Position numbers and translations under genes: made by a program | The notes under the pieces: model-generated | Seen by the model: only the letters and a program-made list of their open reading frames with translations | Database searches by the model: none | What the model was told of the DNA's origin: nothing | Shown here: positions 36,502-44,585 of the stretch, one piece after another | Layout: the number at the start of each line of letters is the position of its first letter | How positions within the stretch are numbered: the stretch's first letter is position 1 | Assembly (NCBI RefSeq): GCF_000145035.1 | Contig: NC_014387.1 | Coordinates: 3,126,146 to 3,190,145 of the forward strand | Length of the DNA: 64,000 bases | Source: Butyrivibrio proteoclasticus B316 | GTDB taxonomy: Bacteria > Bacillota > Clostridia > Lachnospirales > Lachnospiraceae | Direction: 5' to 3'

Positions 36502-37355
36502 TTCTTAGCCCTGGCCTTTCTGGCAAAATGCTTGACCGGAGCTTCAGTTTTATGCTTATTCTGAAGAAGTCTCAAGCGCTCGCGCAATCTGTCACTATCA
36601 ACAGCTCTTTCAAGTTCTCCCTCATATGCAACACTGATTTTGCCTGTTTCTTCTGACACAATTATTGTAAGGGAATCTGTTGCCTCAGACACTCCGATTC
36701 CTGCACGGTGTCTTGTTCCAAGCTCTTTTCCAATTCCCATATTGTCTGAAAGTGGCAGATAACATGTAGCTGATGTTATCCTGTTTCCTCTGATGATGAC
36801 AGCGCCATCATGTAGTGGGGTATTATGCTCAAAAATATTTATGAGAAGCTGGCTGGTAACTATACCATCCACATCAATTCCAGTTCGTTCATACTCTGTA
36901 AGAGGATGATTCTGTTCAATAACTATAAGAGCACCAGTCCTTACCTTACCCATTTCAACACAGGCTCTTGTTATCTCATTAAGTGTTTTGTCAGAGAATC
37001 TCTCCTCTGTTCTTCCATCACCAATAGCAAAAAGATTGGCAAAAAAGTTCTTTCTTCCCAGTTCTTCCAGCGCCTTACGAAGCTCAGGCTGCAAAATAAC
37101 AACCATGGCTGTAATAGCGATACCAATAACCTTTTCAACAATCCACAAAATAGTAGACATATTGAATATTGCTGCTATAAGAATAAACACAACAATAACT
37201 ATGACCCCTTTTAACAGGGACCATAGTCTGGTATCTTTGGCCCAAACCAGAATGTGATATACCAAAAATGCAATAATAAATATTTCCAGTACATCAAAGA
37301 ACCTGATAGTAGGCATATGTAAAGTTGTTCTGTTAATATCAAAGAGAAAATCCAT
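36498..37355 (-). CDS. cdaA: Diadenylate cyclase CdaA (DisA_N domain)
   Basis: This enzyme makes cyclic-di-AMP from two ATP at the membrane. Three hydrophobic segments lie within residues 17-90, then a linker and the catalytic DAC domain with the hallmark DGA (residues 183-185) in LHDGAVIIRGN and RHR (215-217) in GTRHRAGIGVSE. The length of 285 is typical. Cyclic-di-AMP controls osmolyte uptake and wall homeostasis in Firmicutes. The gene is followed by cdaR and glmM, the classical partners, and preceded by an unknown 314-residue membrane protein. AAAGGAA lies upstream of the ATG. Confidence 0.96.
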   Translation of the reverse strand: MDFLFDINRTTLHMPTIRFFDVLEIFIIAFLVYHILVWAKDTRLWSLLKGVIVIVVFILIAAIFNMSTILWIVEKVIGIAITAMVVILQPELRKALEELGRKNFFANLFAIGDGRTEERFSDKTLNEITRACVEMGKVRTGALIVIEQNHPLTEYERTGIDVDGIVTSQLLINIFEHNTPLHDGAVIIRGNRITSATCYLPLSDNMGIGKELGTRHRAGIGVSEATDSLTIIVSEETGKISVAYEGELERAVDSDRLRERLRLLQNKHKTEAPVKHFARKARAKK

Positions 37356-37377
37356 ATGCTACAATATTTCCTTTATA

Positions 37378-38322
37378 TCATCTGCGCCTTCCATTGGCAC
37401 GATTTATCTTCTTAACTCTCCTCTCAGGAGCAGATACTGTTACCTTAGGTACAGCCTTGACATAATAATAGTAATCATCATCCTCAAACTGTACTTTCTC
37501 AGTTCTCGTATAATCCACATTAAATGCAAAAAATTCAACCACAAGCATCAATGCAGCGGATACAACTGTCCCAAGTATCACACCCAAAAATGATATCTGT
37601 GTTTCCAAAACCAGATCTCCAACAAGCATTCCTACTATTATGCTGATGGAGCCTGCTGCTATAGCGATTCTCCAAGAATAGTCGATTGAAGCTCTTCTGA
37701 TCATATATACAATAACGATTGCTATTGCAAAAACAATGATCATAACAAGCATTGTCTTGTCTCCCAGTATTCCCTTGAGTACTGACTGGAACTGTGTTGA
37801 GGTTTCTTCCACATCTGTTCCTATTTTGCCCACGCTGTTTCCTGCAGAAAAATAGTTGATCATATACGCGATCACCAGTCCAAAAGCAACAGACACTGCC
37901 GATGTTGGTAAGCCCAAAAGTCCCATTGCAAGTGGCATAACATAAGGAATATGCATAAAAAAGAAAATTGGAGTCAAAAGAACTGCCAATGTATCCTTAG
38001 GAGAAAATCTAAAATACAAAAGAAACATTAAAAGAAAAATAATAGCTACAACAAGCGCACTTTCCACTGCTGCGGAATATAGATGCCCCAGAATAAACAC
38101 TGCTGCGATAAACACAATAAAATTAGCAGGCAAAATAGCACACAAAAGTGAAGCCATCAGAACAATGGCTATATTGTTAAGTGGCTGCATATATCCAAGT
38201 TTATTGTTGATGATCGCAATTGTGATCAAAGCCAGAAGAAACTTCCAAACATATGAAATATAAGTTTCATTCTTGATATAGAATTTGCTGATGTATTGCT
38301 TTAGTTCCAATAAAGAAGTCAT
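37378..38322 (-). CDS. Unknown polytopic membrane protein upstream of cdaA
   Basis: This is a 314-residue protein that I do not recognise. It has about eight to ten hydrophobic segments: a pair at about 25-55, a run through 60-110, a segment with MHIPYVMPLAMGLLGLPTSAV, then further ones at about 190-270. A soluble, probably cytoplasmic tail contains four tyrosines in a row after acidic residues (EDDDYYYYVKAVPKV) and a very basic end. It starts four bases after a 131-residue membrane protein and ends 22 bases before cdaA, with a good AAGG ribosome site. The context suggests a link to cyclic-di-AMP or envelope control, but nothing in the sequence proves a function. Confidence 0.78.
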   Translation of the reverse strand: MTSLLELKQYISKFYIKNETYISYVWKFLLALITIAIINNKLGYMQPLNNIAIVLMASLLCAILPANFIVFIAAVFILGHLYSAAVESALVVAIIFLLMFLLYFRFSPKDTLAVLLTPIFFFMHIPYVMPLAMGLLGLPTSAVSVAFGLVIAYMINYFSAGNSVGKIGTDVEETSTQFQSVLKGILGDKTMLVMIIVFAIAIVIVYMIRRASIDYSWRIAIAAGSISIIVGMLVGDLVLETQISFLGVILGTVVSAALMLVVEFFAFNVDYTRTEKVQFEDDDYYYYVKAVPKVTVSAPERRVKKINRANGRRR

Positions 38323-38326
38323 ATTA

Positions 38327-38722
38327 TCAATCCTTTTTCTCGTACATTCTAGCTAGTTTTTTTAAATTGCTATAATATGCCTTCATACTCTTTCGCATTT
38401 TGGTATATCGAATGGAATAAATGACATATGTTGCAAGTGAATACACGCCAACAAGCAGGAGGTAGTATATCAACCACTTCCTGCCTACTGACAATAGATT
38501 CTCTGTGTTATAGAGGTTTGATACAACCTCCTCAAATTTACATAGAACATAAGTCCCAAGAAAAATGCAAAATACAATCGTTGCGCTTATAACAGATTTA
38601 ATTATATTGAAACCAACATAATCACTTCTAAAATAAGTGTTGATCGCGTCATTTTTCTTGCCTTCACGATCTATGAACGCAGTCATTTTGGTCATCAAAA
38701 TGACTTTTTCTTCATCTAACAT
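38327..38722 (-). CDS. Unknown small membrane protein, two TM segments
   Basis: This is a 131-residue protein with a charged N-terminus (MLDEEKVILMTKMTAFIDREGKK), two hydrophobic segments at about residues 38-62 and 84-107, and a basic C-terminal region that probably forms a cytoplasmic helix. AAGGAG before the ATG is a strong ribosome site. It is nine bases after the YvyF-like gene and four bases before the 314-residue membrane protein, so it is firmly part of the run. I do not recognise a family. Because of the pairing, it may form a complex with the next membrane protein; this is inference. Confidence 0.72.
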   Translation of the reverse strand: MLDEEKVILMTKMTAFIDREGKKNDAINTYFRSDYVGFNIIKSVISATIVFCIFLGTYVLCKFEEVVSNLYNTENLLSVGRKWLIYYLLLVGVYSLATYVIYSIRYTKMRKSMKAYYSNLKKLARMYEKKD

Positions 38723-38731
38723 TGCTGCTCC

Positions 38732-39139
38732 TTATGTATCCAGGAAGCGCATTCCAGCCTTCTGTTCTTTTTTGACCGGCTGCTGTATCTGAGGCTGAGG
38801 TTTAGCGAAAGTCTGATTCAGATTGTTCGCCATTGATCCCTTACATTTAGCACAAAATCTTCCTGTCTGAATAAGCTGTCCACAATTCTCGCACTGAAGC
38901 TGAATTGGAGAATCACTTGTAAACATGAGTCGCTCTTCTCTGATCCACTGCTGAATCTGCTTAGTAGTAACCTGATTATCCTCAGCGATCTGCTTGAGCC
39001 CTGCACGCGGATTATCGACAATGTACTGCTTTACTTTTTGGAAATCTTCTTCTATCGCTTTCTTACAAGGATCGCAAATAGGCTGACCTCCGATGTAATT
39101 AAACATTTTACCGCATCTTGCACAATTCCGTAAGTTCAT
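38732..39139 (-). CDS. YvyF-like flagellar operon protein with zinc-ribbon motifs
   Basis: This is a 135-residue protein. The N-terminus has a CxxC pair (Cys6, Cys9) and a second (CDPC), followed by KAIEEDFQKVKQYIVDNP and a helix-turn-helix-like segment (LKQIAEDNQVTTKQIQQWIREE). A third and fourth cysteine pair occurs in QCENCGQLI and FCAKCKG. This matches the YvyF family found between comFC and flgM in Bacillus, and here too it directly follows comFC. Its role is unsettled; a regulator of late flagellar genes is likely. I use the ATG at 39139 with GGAGG; a start at 39181 would overlap comFC. No flgM follows. Confidence 0.83.
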   Translation of the reverse strand: MNLRNCARCGKMFNYIGGQPICDPCKKAIEEDFQKVKQYIVDNPRAGLKQIAEDNQVTTKQIQQWIREERLMFTSDSPIQLQCENCGQLIQTGRFCAKCKGSMANNLNQTFAKPQPQIQQPVKKEQKAGMRFLDT

Positions 39140-39158
39140 ATAGTGACCTCCGTTTATT

Positions 39159-39929
39159 TTAAGTAGTTTGCCCGATTGCAAGAGTCAGAAAATAAATTCT
39201 GTCTACACCAGCAATCCGAAACTCATGGGCGATCTCGTCAATAGTACTTCCAGTTGTATAGATGTCATCGATAATAAGTATGCATTTAAATTTTACATCA
39301 TTTTGTACTATATTAAAAGCCTTTTTCAAATTATTGCGACGCCCGCGAGCGTCTAATTTCTTCATTGGAAGCGTATTTTTATTCCTTTTTATAACATTTT
39401 TATAAACTGGAATATTGCATTCTCTTCCAACAGCATCAGATAGTAAGTCTGCCTGGTTATATCCTCTTAAACGTTGTTTATCTTTATACATCGGCACCGG
39501 AATAATTGCATCTATTCCAAGTTTCAACAGCTCTTTTCTCAGATGCCTTTTAACAGCTACCCCGTAAAATGTAGCATATTCCTGCCTGCCCATATATTTA
39601 AACTTATAAATAGAACCCGAGATGCTTCTGTAATCAAAAACCGAGTACCCTCTGTCAAAAACATGATGGACTCTGATACAATCCGAGCAGTATTCATTTT
39701 CTTTATCAGACTTTCCAAGAGGTTTGCCGCATTTCATACACGTTGCCCCTCTGATATATCTGATCTTACCGGCACAGGATTTATGTATAAGACGCCCTTT
39801 AATTATTTTCCCATTTTCAATTTCTGCCCACGGAAGAAGGCCATCGCAAACAGGACAATGTCTGGGATATATAAGTCTGATCGCGCCATACACTACTTCC
39901 GTAAAACTATCACTAACACTCTGAAGCAT
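39159..39929 (-). CDS. comFC: ComF-family phosphoribosyltransferase-like protein
   Basis: This is a 256-residue protein of the ComFC family, needed for natural transformation in some bacteria and often present without competence. An N-terminal zinc ribbon uses Cys25, Cys28, Cys64, Cys67, Cys81 and Cys84. The middle part has IPVPMYKDKQRLRGYNQ, and the PRPP-binding loop is IDDIYTTGST (residues 220-229). The start lies 17 bases inside the end of recD2, so translation is coupled. Together with recD2 it suggests a DNA-uptake or repair theme, but no comF helicase is present. The enzymatic activity of the family is not well defined. Confidence 0.9.
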   Translation of the reverse strand: MLQSVSDSFTEVVYGAIRLIYPRHCPVCDGLLPWAEIENGKIIKGRLIHKSCAGKIRYIRGATCMKCGKPLGKSDKENEYCSDCIRVHHVFDRGYSVFDYRSISGSIYKFKYMGRQEYATFYGVAVKRHLRKELLKLGIDAIIPVPMYKDKQRLRGYNQADLLSDAVGRECNIPVYKNVIKRNKNTLPMKKLDARGRRNNLKKAFNIVQNDVKFKCILIIDDIYTTGSTIDEIAHEFRIAGVDRIYFLTLAIGQTT

Positions 39930-42183
39930 TAAAAATATCTAATATCCTATCCTTTAGTCCCGTGTACCTTTTGAGCTGCTGCTCATTATCCACCATATTA
40001 AAAAGAGTCTGACTGCTCCCCAAAATACAGACTGTGTTCTTAGCTCTAGTCACTGCTGTATATAAAAGATTTCTGTTAAGTAACATTCTCGGGCCACCTA
40101 AAATAGGCATTATAACCGCCGGGTACTCGCTTCCCTGAGATTTATGTATTGTAATGGCATAAGAGAGCTCAATTTCATCCAGATCCGAAAACGGATATCT
40201 GACGCGTCTGTGCTCATCGTATTCAACCACCACTTCCTGTGAATACTCATTAATCTCTCTTACAATTCCCATATCGCCATTAAAGATACCCATTCCGGAA
40301 TCAATCGGAACATTGTATTTGCCCATTACTTCCCACTGGGCCTGATAGTTGTTCCTGATCTGCATGACCTTGTCCCCTTCACGAATAACCTGATCACCAT
40401 ATGCATGCTCTTTTTTGGACGCATCAGGCGGATTTAAGTATTCCTGAAGGACAAGATTTAGCTGTATTGCTCCAAGAGGCCCTTTGCGCATAGGAGTAAG
40501 AACCTGCAGATCATAAGATTCTGCCCCGACATACCCTGGAAGCTTGTCTCTTATCAGCTGTATCATATGTTTGTAAATAACATTACTGTCATCTCTTTCC
40601 AGGAAAAAGAAATCCTTGCTCTTGTTATCAATAACAGGCCTTTCACCATTGTGGATTCTGTGCGCATTCATAACAATGTCACTTTCTTCTGCCTGTCTGA
40701 ATATCTTTTGCAGAATAATAGTCGGAAATTTCCCGCTTCCAATAAGATCCTTGAGGACTTGTCCAGGTCCTACGCTTGGTAGCTGTGAACTGTCTCCCAC
40801 AAGAATAAGATGAGTCCCCGGTACAAGTGCTTTTAGCAGTGCATAAAAGAGATGAATATCGACCATAGACATCTCGTCGATTATTATCGCGTCGGCTTCA
40901 AGAGGATTTTCCCTGTTCTTTTCAAAATGAACGCCTCCCTGGCGACCGTCATCATCATCACTTACCTGTCCTGAGACCTCAAGAAGTCTGTGTATTGTTC
41001 TTGCCTCATACCCGGTAGCTTCCGTCATTCTCTTAGCTGCCCTTCCTGTAGGCGCAGCAAGCATAATATCAAGCCCCTCTCCGGCATAATAATTGATGAT
41101 AGTGTTGATAGTTGTAGTCTTACCGGTTCCGGGACCTCCGGTAATAATGACAATACCATTAGAGATACTCTTTAAAACCGCCTCTCTTTGCAGGTCATCA
41201 AGCTGCACTCCCCGTCTTGTTTCTATATCCTTGATCCTATCAAGATATCGCTGTCTTTCATCTGCCGTGACATCTTCTGCAAGGTTCAGTCCTTCCAGCA
41301 TCACGGCGCACCCCTGCTCCTCATAGTAATAACTTGCAGAGTATATCTGGTCATTATTCTTGCAGACAAGTTTTTTGTCCATCATGAGGTTGCTGATCTG
41401 TGTGTTCACATTATCCCTGTCTATCACTCCCCCAGGGCCTCCTGATAAGATTTCTACAGTCTTATCTATCAGCTGCTCCATTGGCAAATAAGTATTGCCA
41501 TCAAGAGATGCCTGTAAAAGACAATACAATATCCCCGACTTGATGCGATACTCAGAATCTACTGCTATTCCTACCTTACCGGCAATCTCATCAGCTGTCT
41601 TGAATCCTACTCCGCTTATATCATCAGCTAGTTGGTATGGGTTTTCCTTAATAATTGAATAAATCCTGCTGCCGTATTTACTAAAGATCTTAACTGCAAG
41701 AGTATTGCTGATGCCGTATTGCTGCAAAAATATCATGGCATCACGCATTTCTCTTTTCTCTGCCATTTGAACGGCAATGTCAATTGCCTTCTTTTCACTG
41801 ATTCCTTTGATTTCCGCAAGGCGTTCAGGCTCATCCTCTATTATCCTGAAGGTATCATCACCAAACTTTTTAACAATGCGGGCCGCAAGAGCCTCTCCAA
41901 TTCCCTTAATGGCTCCAGATCCAAGATAGCGCTGCATAGAAACAGCATCATCAGGAAGGACAACTTTAAAGCTTGTTACCTTAAGCTGTTCTCCATAAAC
42001 AGGATGAGTTACAAAAGTCCCCTGTATCTCAAGATTGTCTCCAACATCTGCATCCTTGAAATTACCTGTACAGACAATTTCTTCATCCTCTGAGATCAGA
42101 TTAACAACCCCATAACCATTCTCGGCGTTCTTGTAAATAAAATGCTCAATATATCCTTTTATTACTTCGTTCTCATTTTCCAT
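39913..42183 (-). CDS. recD2: RecD2-type ATP-dependent DNA helicase
   Basis: This is a superfamily 1B 5'-to-3' DNA helicase of the RecBC-independent kind, probably acting in recombination and repair. The N-terminal OB-like and helix-hairpin-helix region includes GSGAIKGIGEALAARIVKKF and GISEKKA. The motor has Walker A GGPGTGKTT (residues 352-360 counting from 42192), then AAPTGRAAKR, DEMSMVD, GDSSQLPSVGPG and the C-terminal TIHKSQGSE and YTAVTRAK motifs. I prefer the ATG at 42183 (756 residues): the alternative at 42192 lies inside the -10 box. There is no ribosome site, and the promoter is so close that the mRNA may be leaderless. It starts the run down to the DUF3048 gene. Confidence 0.93.
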   Translation of the reverse strand: MENENEVIKGYIEHFIYKNAENGYGVVNLISEDEEIVCTGNFKDADVGDNLEIQGTFVTHPVYGEQLKVTSFKVVLPDDAVSMQRYLGSGAIKGIGEALAARIVKKFGDDTFRIIEDEPERLAEIKGISEKKAIDIAVQMAEKREMRDAMIFLQQYGISNTLAVKIFSKYGSRIYSIIKENPYQLADDISGVGFKTADEIAGKVGIAVDSEYRIKSGILYCLLQASLDGNTYLPMEQLIDKTVEILSGGPGGVIDRDNVNTQISNLMMDKKLVCKNNDQIYSASYYYEEQGCAVMLEGLNLAEDVTADERQRYLDRIKDIETRRGVQLDDLQREAVLKSISNGIVIITGGPGTGKTTTINTIINYYAGEGLDIMLAAPTGRAAKRMTEATGYEARTIHRLLEVSGQVSDDDDGRQGGVHFEKNRENPLEADAIIIDEMSMVDIHLFYALLKALVPGTHLILVGDSSQLPSVGPGQVLKDLIGSGKFPTIILQKIFRQAEESDIVMNAHRIHNGERPVIDNKSKDFFFLERDDSNVIYKHMIQLIRDKLPGYVGAESYDLQVLTPMRKGPLGAIQLNLVLQEYLNPPDASKKEHAYGDQVIREGDKVMQIRNNYQAQWEVMGKYNVPIDSGMGIFNGDMGIVREINEYSQEVVVEYDEHRRVRYPFSDLDEIELSYAITIHKSQGSEYPAVIMPILGGPRMLLNRNLLYTAVTRAKNTVCILGSSQTLFNMVDNEQQLKRYTGLKDRILDIFNASEC

Positions 42184-42190
42184 AATAGGC

Positions 42191-42199
42191 ATTATAACA
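42191..42199 (-). promoter_or_regulatory. Extended -10 promoter directly before recD2
   Basis: The minus strand reads TGTTATAAT, an extended -10 element with a perfect TATAAT (42191-42196) and a TG one base upstream. No -35 is seen; the -35 area lies in a terminator arm. A start seven bases downstream would coincide with the ATG at 42183. Confidence 0.62.
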
Positions 42200-42204
42200 C
42201 AATA

Positions 42205-42248
42205 AAAAGCGCTAAATTCTTAATCTTTCTTAAGAATTTAGCGCTTTT
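42205..42248 (-). terminator. Intrinsic terminator of the flgF-flgG-flgJ run
   Basis: A perfect 18-bp stem (AAAAGCGCTAAATTCTTA at 42205-42222 with its complement at 42231-42248) has an 8-base loop. On the minus strand it is followed by CTTTTTATTG. It begins 15 bases after the flgJ stop and should insulate the recD2 run from flagellar transcription. Confidence 0.9.
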
Positions 42249-42263
42249 AAGCATATTTCAAAA

Positions 42264-42686
42264 TTATTTATTGACATCCTCTGTAACTGTCCCACCTGCA
42301 GCCTCTTCAGGGGCTGTAGGAATATCATAATTTCGTTTAAGATTTTCATATAACATCTGAGCAAAGCCATTACTTTGTGTATCAACCGCTGTTCCACATA
42401 TATCCTGAAGAGTTTCGCCCTTAAAGAAATCTACAAGAGTACTTGTTGATCTGTCCTGCGGATCAGGTTTAAGGGAGTCTACCGACTTCTGCATTTCTTT
42501 AAACATCTGCTCGAGGAAATAAGCTTCAAAACCTTTACACGCCGCCCACAACTCATCATCAGATGATTTGTCAGATACATTTTTAATCTTGTTCTGTATC
42601 ATAGTTGCAGAAGCATTTTTACTCTCATTTATAGCATATTCAGTTAGCGCCGTAGCATTTATCCCTTTTATATCAAGTCCTGCCAT
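42264..42686 (-). CDS. flgJ: FlgJ N-terminal-type rod-binding protein
   Basis: This is a 140-residue flagellar rod assembly protein, equal to the N-terminal rod-binding domain of FlgJ without the C-terminal muramidase. The core LWAACKGFEAYFLEQMFKEMQKSV matches the domain's first helix, and DFFKGETLQDICGTAV plus GFAQMLYENLKRN match the second half. The C-terminal 20 residues are Glu/Ala/Gly rich and low in complexity. It follows flgG by 59 bases, is preceded by GGGGGGA as ribosome site and ends at a strong terminator. It likely acts as a scaffold for rod assembly, leaving wall cleavage to another enzyme. Confidence 0.86.
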   Translation of the reverse strand: MAGLDIKGINATALTEYAINESKNASATMIQNKIKNVSDKSSDDELWAACKGFEAYFLEQMFKEMQKSVDSLKPDPQDRSTSTLVDFFKGETLQDICGTAVDTQSNGFAQMLYENLKRNYDIPTAPEEAAGGTVTEDVNK

Positions 42687-42745
42687 AGCTTTCCCCCCGC
42701 TACCAAATTACTTGTCTGAATCCTATACTACATATCACCTAGGAA

Positions 42746-43576
42746 TTATCTCTTAAGGCCGTTAGCCGTCTGCATCATCTCATCTGTAGTCTGGATAGCT
42801 GTTGAATTCATCTCATATGCTCTCTGAGCAACTATAAGGTTAACCATTTCAGTAGCTACGTTAACATTTGAGCCTTCAAGATATCCCTGAACAATTTCGC
42901 TCTTCTTGATTCCTGCTGCCGCAGTATTCTCGTTTATTGCTGCTCCGCTAGCCGGAGTCTCCTGGAATGCAACACTTCCTATTCTTTCAAGACCTTCTCT
43001 GTTAGGAAACTGCCATAATCCAATCTGCTTACCAAGATCCTGTGGAACACCTGCATCATCAGGATAATAGATTTTACCATCACCGCCAATTGTGATTCTG
43101 CTGGCAACTCTGTTACCATCAACTGTAATTTCAGCACCGTTGATGTCCATAACTTTATTTCCTTCAGCAGTCGTCAGTACAAGAGTTGTTCCGCCCGCCT
43201 CAGATAAAGCCCAGCTAAAGTTACCATTTCTTGTATAATATTTGGATGTCCCATCGCTTCCAAGGTATCCAAAGAATCCATCTCCGCTGATAGCCATAGC
43301 CGCAGGGTTATCATTTGTCAAAAAAGATCCCTGCTTAAAATACTGATTTATGGACGCAACTCTGGTACCCAAACCAACCTGTGAAGTAACAGGCTTGGGA
43401 GCGCCATTAGCTGTAGTTGTAACTGTCTGAAGTTCCTGATAAAGGAGAGATTTAAACTGAGCACCTTGTGCCTTGTATCCTGCTGTATTAACATTGGCCA
43501 GGTTATTAGATATAGTATCAACATTCGTCTGCTGGGCATTCATACCCGTTGCAGCGGACCATAAGCTTCTTACCAT
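42746..43576 (-). CDS. flgG: Flagellar distal rod protein FlgG
   Basis: This is a 276-residue axial protein of the flagellar rod. The N-terminus has the family signature TISNNLANVNTAGYKAQ (residues 21-37), the middle AISGDGFFGYLGSDG, and the C-terminus GYLEGSNVNVATEMVNLIVAQRAYEMNS, which with the start forms the coiled coil of the rod. It is slightly longer than the usual 260-265 residues. GGAGG precedes the ATG. A sigma-28-like promoter (43645-43672) lies in the 119-base gap to flgF, so this gene and flgJ may be transcribed separately from mreB. FlhP of Bacillus is the equivalent. Confidence 0.95.
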   Translation of the reverse strand: MVRSLWSAATGMNAQQTNVDTISNNLANVNTAGYKAQGAQFKSLLYQELQTVTTTANGAPKPVTSQVGLGTRVASINQYFKQGSFLTNDNPAAMAISGDGFFGYLGSDGTSKYYTRNGNFSWALSEAGGTTLVLTTAEGNKVMDINGAEITVDGNRVASRITIGGDGKIYYPDDAGVPQDLGKQIGLWQFPNREGLERIGSVAFQETPASGAAINENTAAAGIKKSEIVQGYLEGSNVNVATEMVNLIVAQRAYEMNSTAIQTTDEMMQTANGLKR

Positions 43577-43644
43577 AAGCCACCTCCGATTTCGATAATG
43601 CCTTATTACCGTCCTCCGTGACTGGTAATCTTTGTTCTATCTAT

Positions 43645-43672
43645 ATATCGGTCTTAGCACTAGAAGACTTTA
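43645..43672 (-). promoter_or_regulatory. Sigma-28 (SigD/FliA)-like promoter upstream of flgG
   Basis: On the minus strand TAAA (43669-43672), 16 bases, then ACCGATAT (43645-43652) match the SigD consensus TAAA-N15-GCCGATAT at 11 of 12 positions, with spacing one base longer. The predicted start is about 60 bases before the flgG ATG. Confidence 0.68.
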
Positions 43673-43695
43673 TTAAAATATTCTAAATTTTAATA

Positions 43696-44529
43696 TCAAA
43701 CTTTTCCAATCTGGTTTGCAGCAATCTGAAGTGTATCATCTATGGTAGTTATCATTCTCTGGTTCGTATCATAATTTCTCTGTGTCGCTATCATATTTAC
43801 CATTTCGTCGACAACAGAAACATTAGACTGCTCAAGGAATCCTGAATACACTCTGGCATTTTCCACAACCTCTGCGCCAGCGTCATCCCCAGCAGGAATG
43901 AAGAAATTCTCGCCGTAATGAAGAAGATTGTCGTAACTTATCCTCCCATCAGGGTAAGTCGTGGCTTCAAAATCATATACTCCGATCTTAGCAACGACAG
44001 CCCCATCCTGTATCACGTTTCCAAGTGTGTCTATTTCTACAGGCAGATTAGGATCAAGCTGGATATGGCTTCCACTATCGTCAAGGACATAATCCCCGTC
44101 CTGCGTAGTGATCTCGCCGTTAACATTCATAGTAAAACATCCGTCCCTGGTATACATTACATCCATTTGCCCGGCCGTATCTCTCTCAATGTTAACCGCT
44201 TTATTTGTGTATTCTACAGCAAAAAAGCCACGTCCACCAATAGCGAAGTCGAAGGTATTCTTAGTCTCCTTCATTGGGCCTTCGCTCCAGTCAACGTAGC
44301 TCTCTCCAATTTTTACACCAGGATTAATGATGCCCAATCCACGTGCAGTGTTTGGGGCATCAGTATAATCCTTTATTTTCAGCGCGAGCTGATCACTAAA
44401 AGCTCTCGCTGTTAATCCTTCTTTTTTGTATCCGTTAGTATTGGCATTAGCAAGATTGTTGGTAAGCACATCCATCCTGCGCTGTTCATTGATCATACCG
44501 GTGTAAGCAGTATAAAGACCTTTTACCAT
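43696..44529 (-). CDS. flgF: Flagellar rod/hook-basal body protein, FlgF (FlhO)-like
   Basis: This is a 277-residue axial basal-body protein. The N-terminal segment holds LTNNLANANTNGYKKEG (residues 22-38), the middle FAIGGRGFFAVEY and TRDGCFTMNVNGEI, and the C-terminus FLEQSNVSVVDEMVNMIATQRNYDTNQ. It is a paralogue of the next gene; the pair in this order after an mreB/mbl gene matches mbl-flhO-flhP in Bacillus. I therefore call it FlgF-like (proximal rod) rather than a second FlgG. GAGGA lies before the ATG. It lies 56 bases after mreB, with a weak imperfect hairpin in between. Confidence 0.9.
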   Translation of the reverse strand: MVKGLYTAYTGMINEQRRMDVLTNNLANANTNGYKKEGLTARAFSDQLALKIKDYTDAPNTARGLGIINPGVKIGESYVDWSEGPMKETKNTFDFAIGGRGFFAVEYTNKAVNIERDTAGQMDVMYTRDGCFTMNVNGEITTQDGDYVLDDSGSHIQLDPNLPVEIDTLGNVIQDGAVVAKIGVYDFEATTYPDGRISYDNLLHYGENFFIPAGDDAGAEVVENARVYSGFLEQSNVSVVDEMVNMIATQRNYDTNQRMITTIDDTLQIAANQIGKV

Positions 44530-44585
44530 CCAATTTTCCTCATACCATCCTGGTCTTATCGCCCGTTCAGTCCTTGAACAGGGTA

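Noticed and set aside
44560..44585. Imperfect hairpin between mreB and flgF
   Set aside because: The stem has a bulge, is short and lacks a U-run. It may be chance and is not reported as a terminator.
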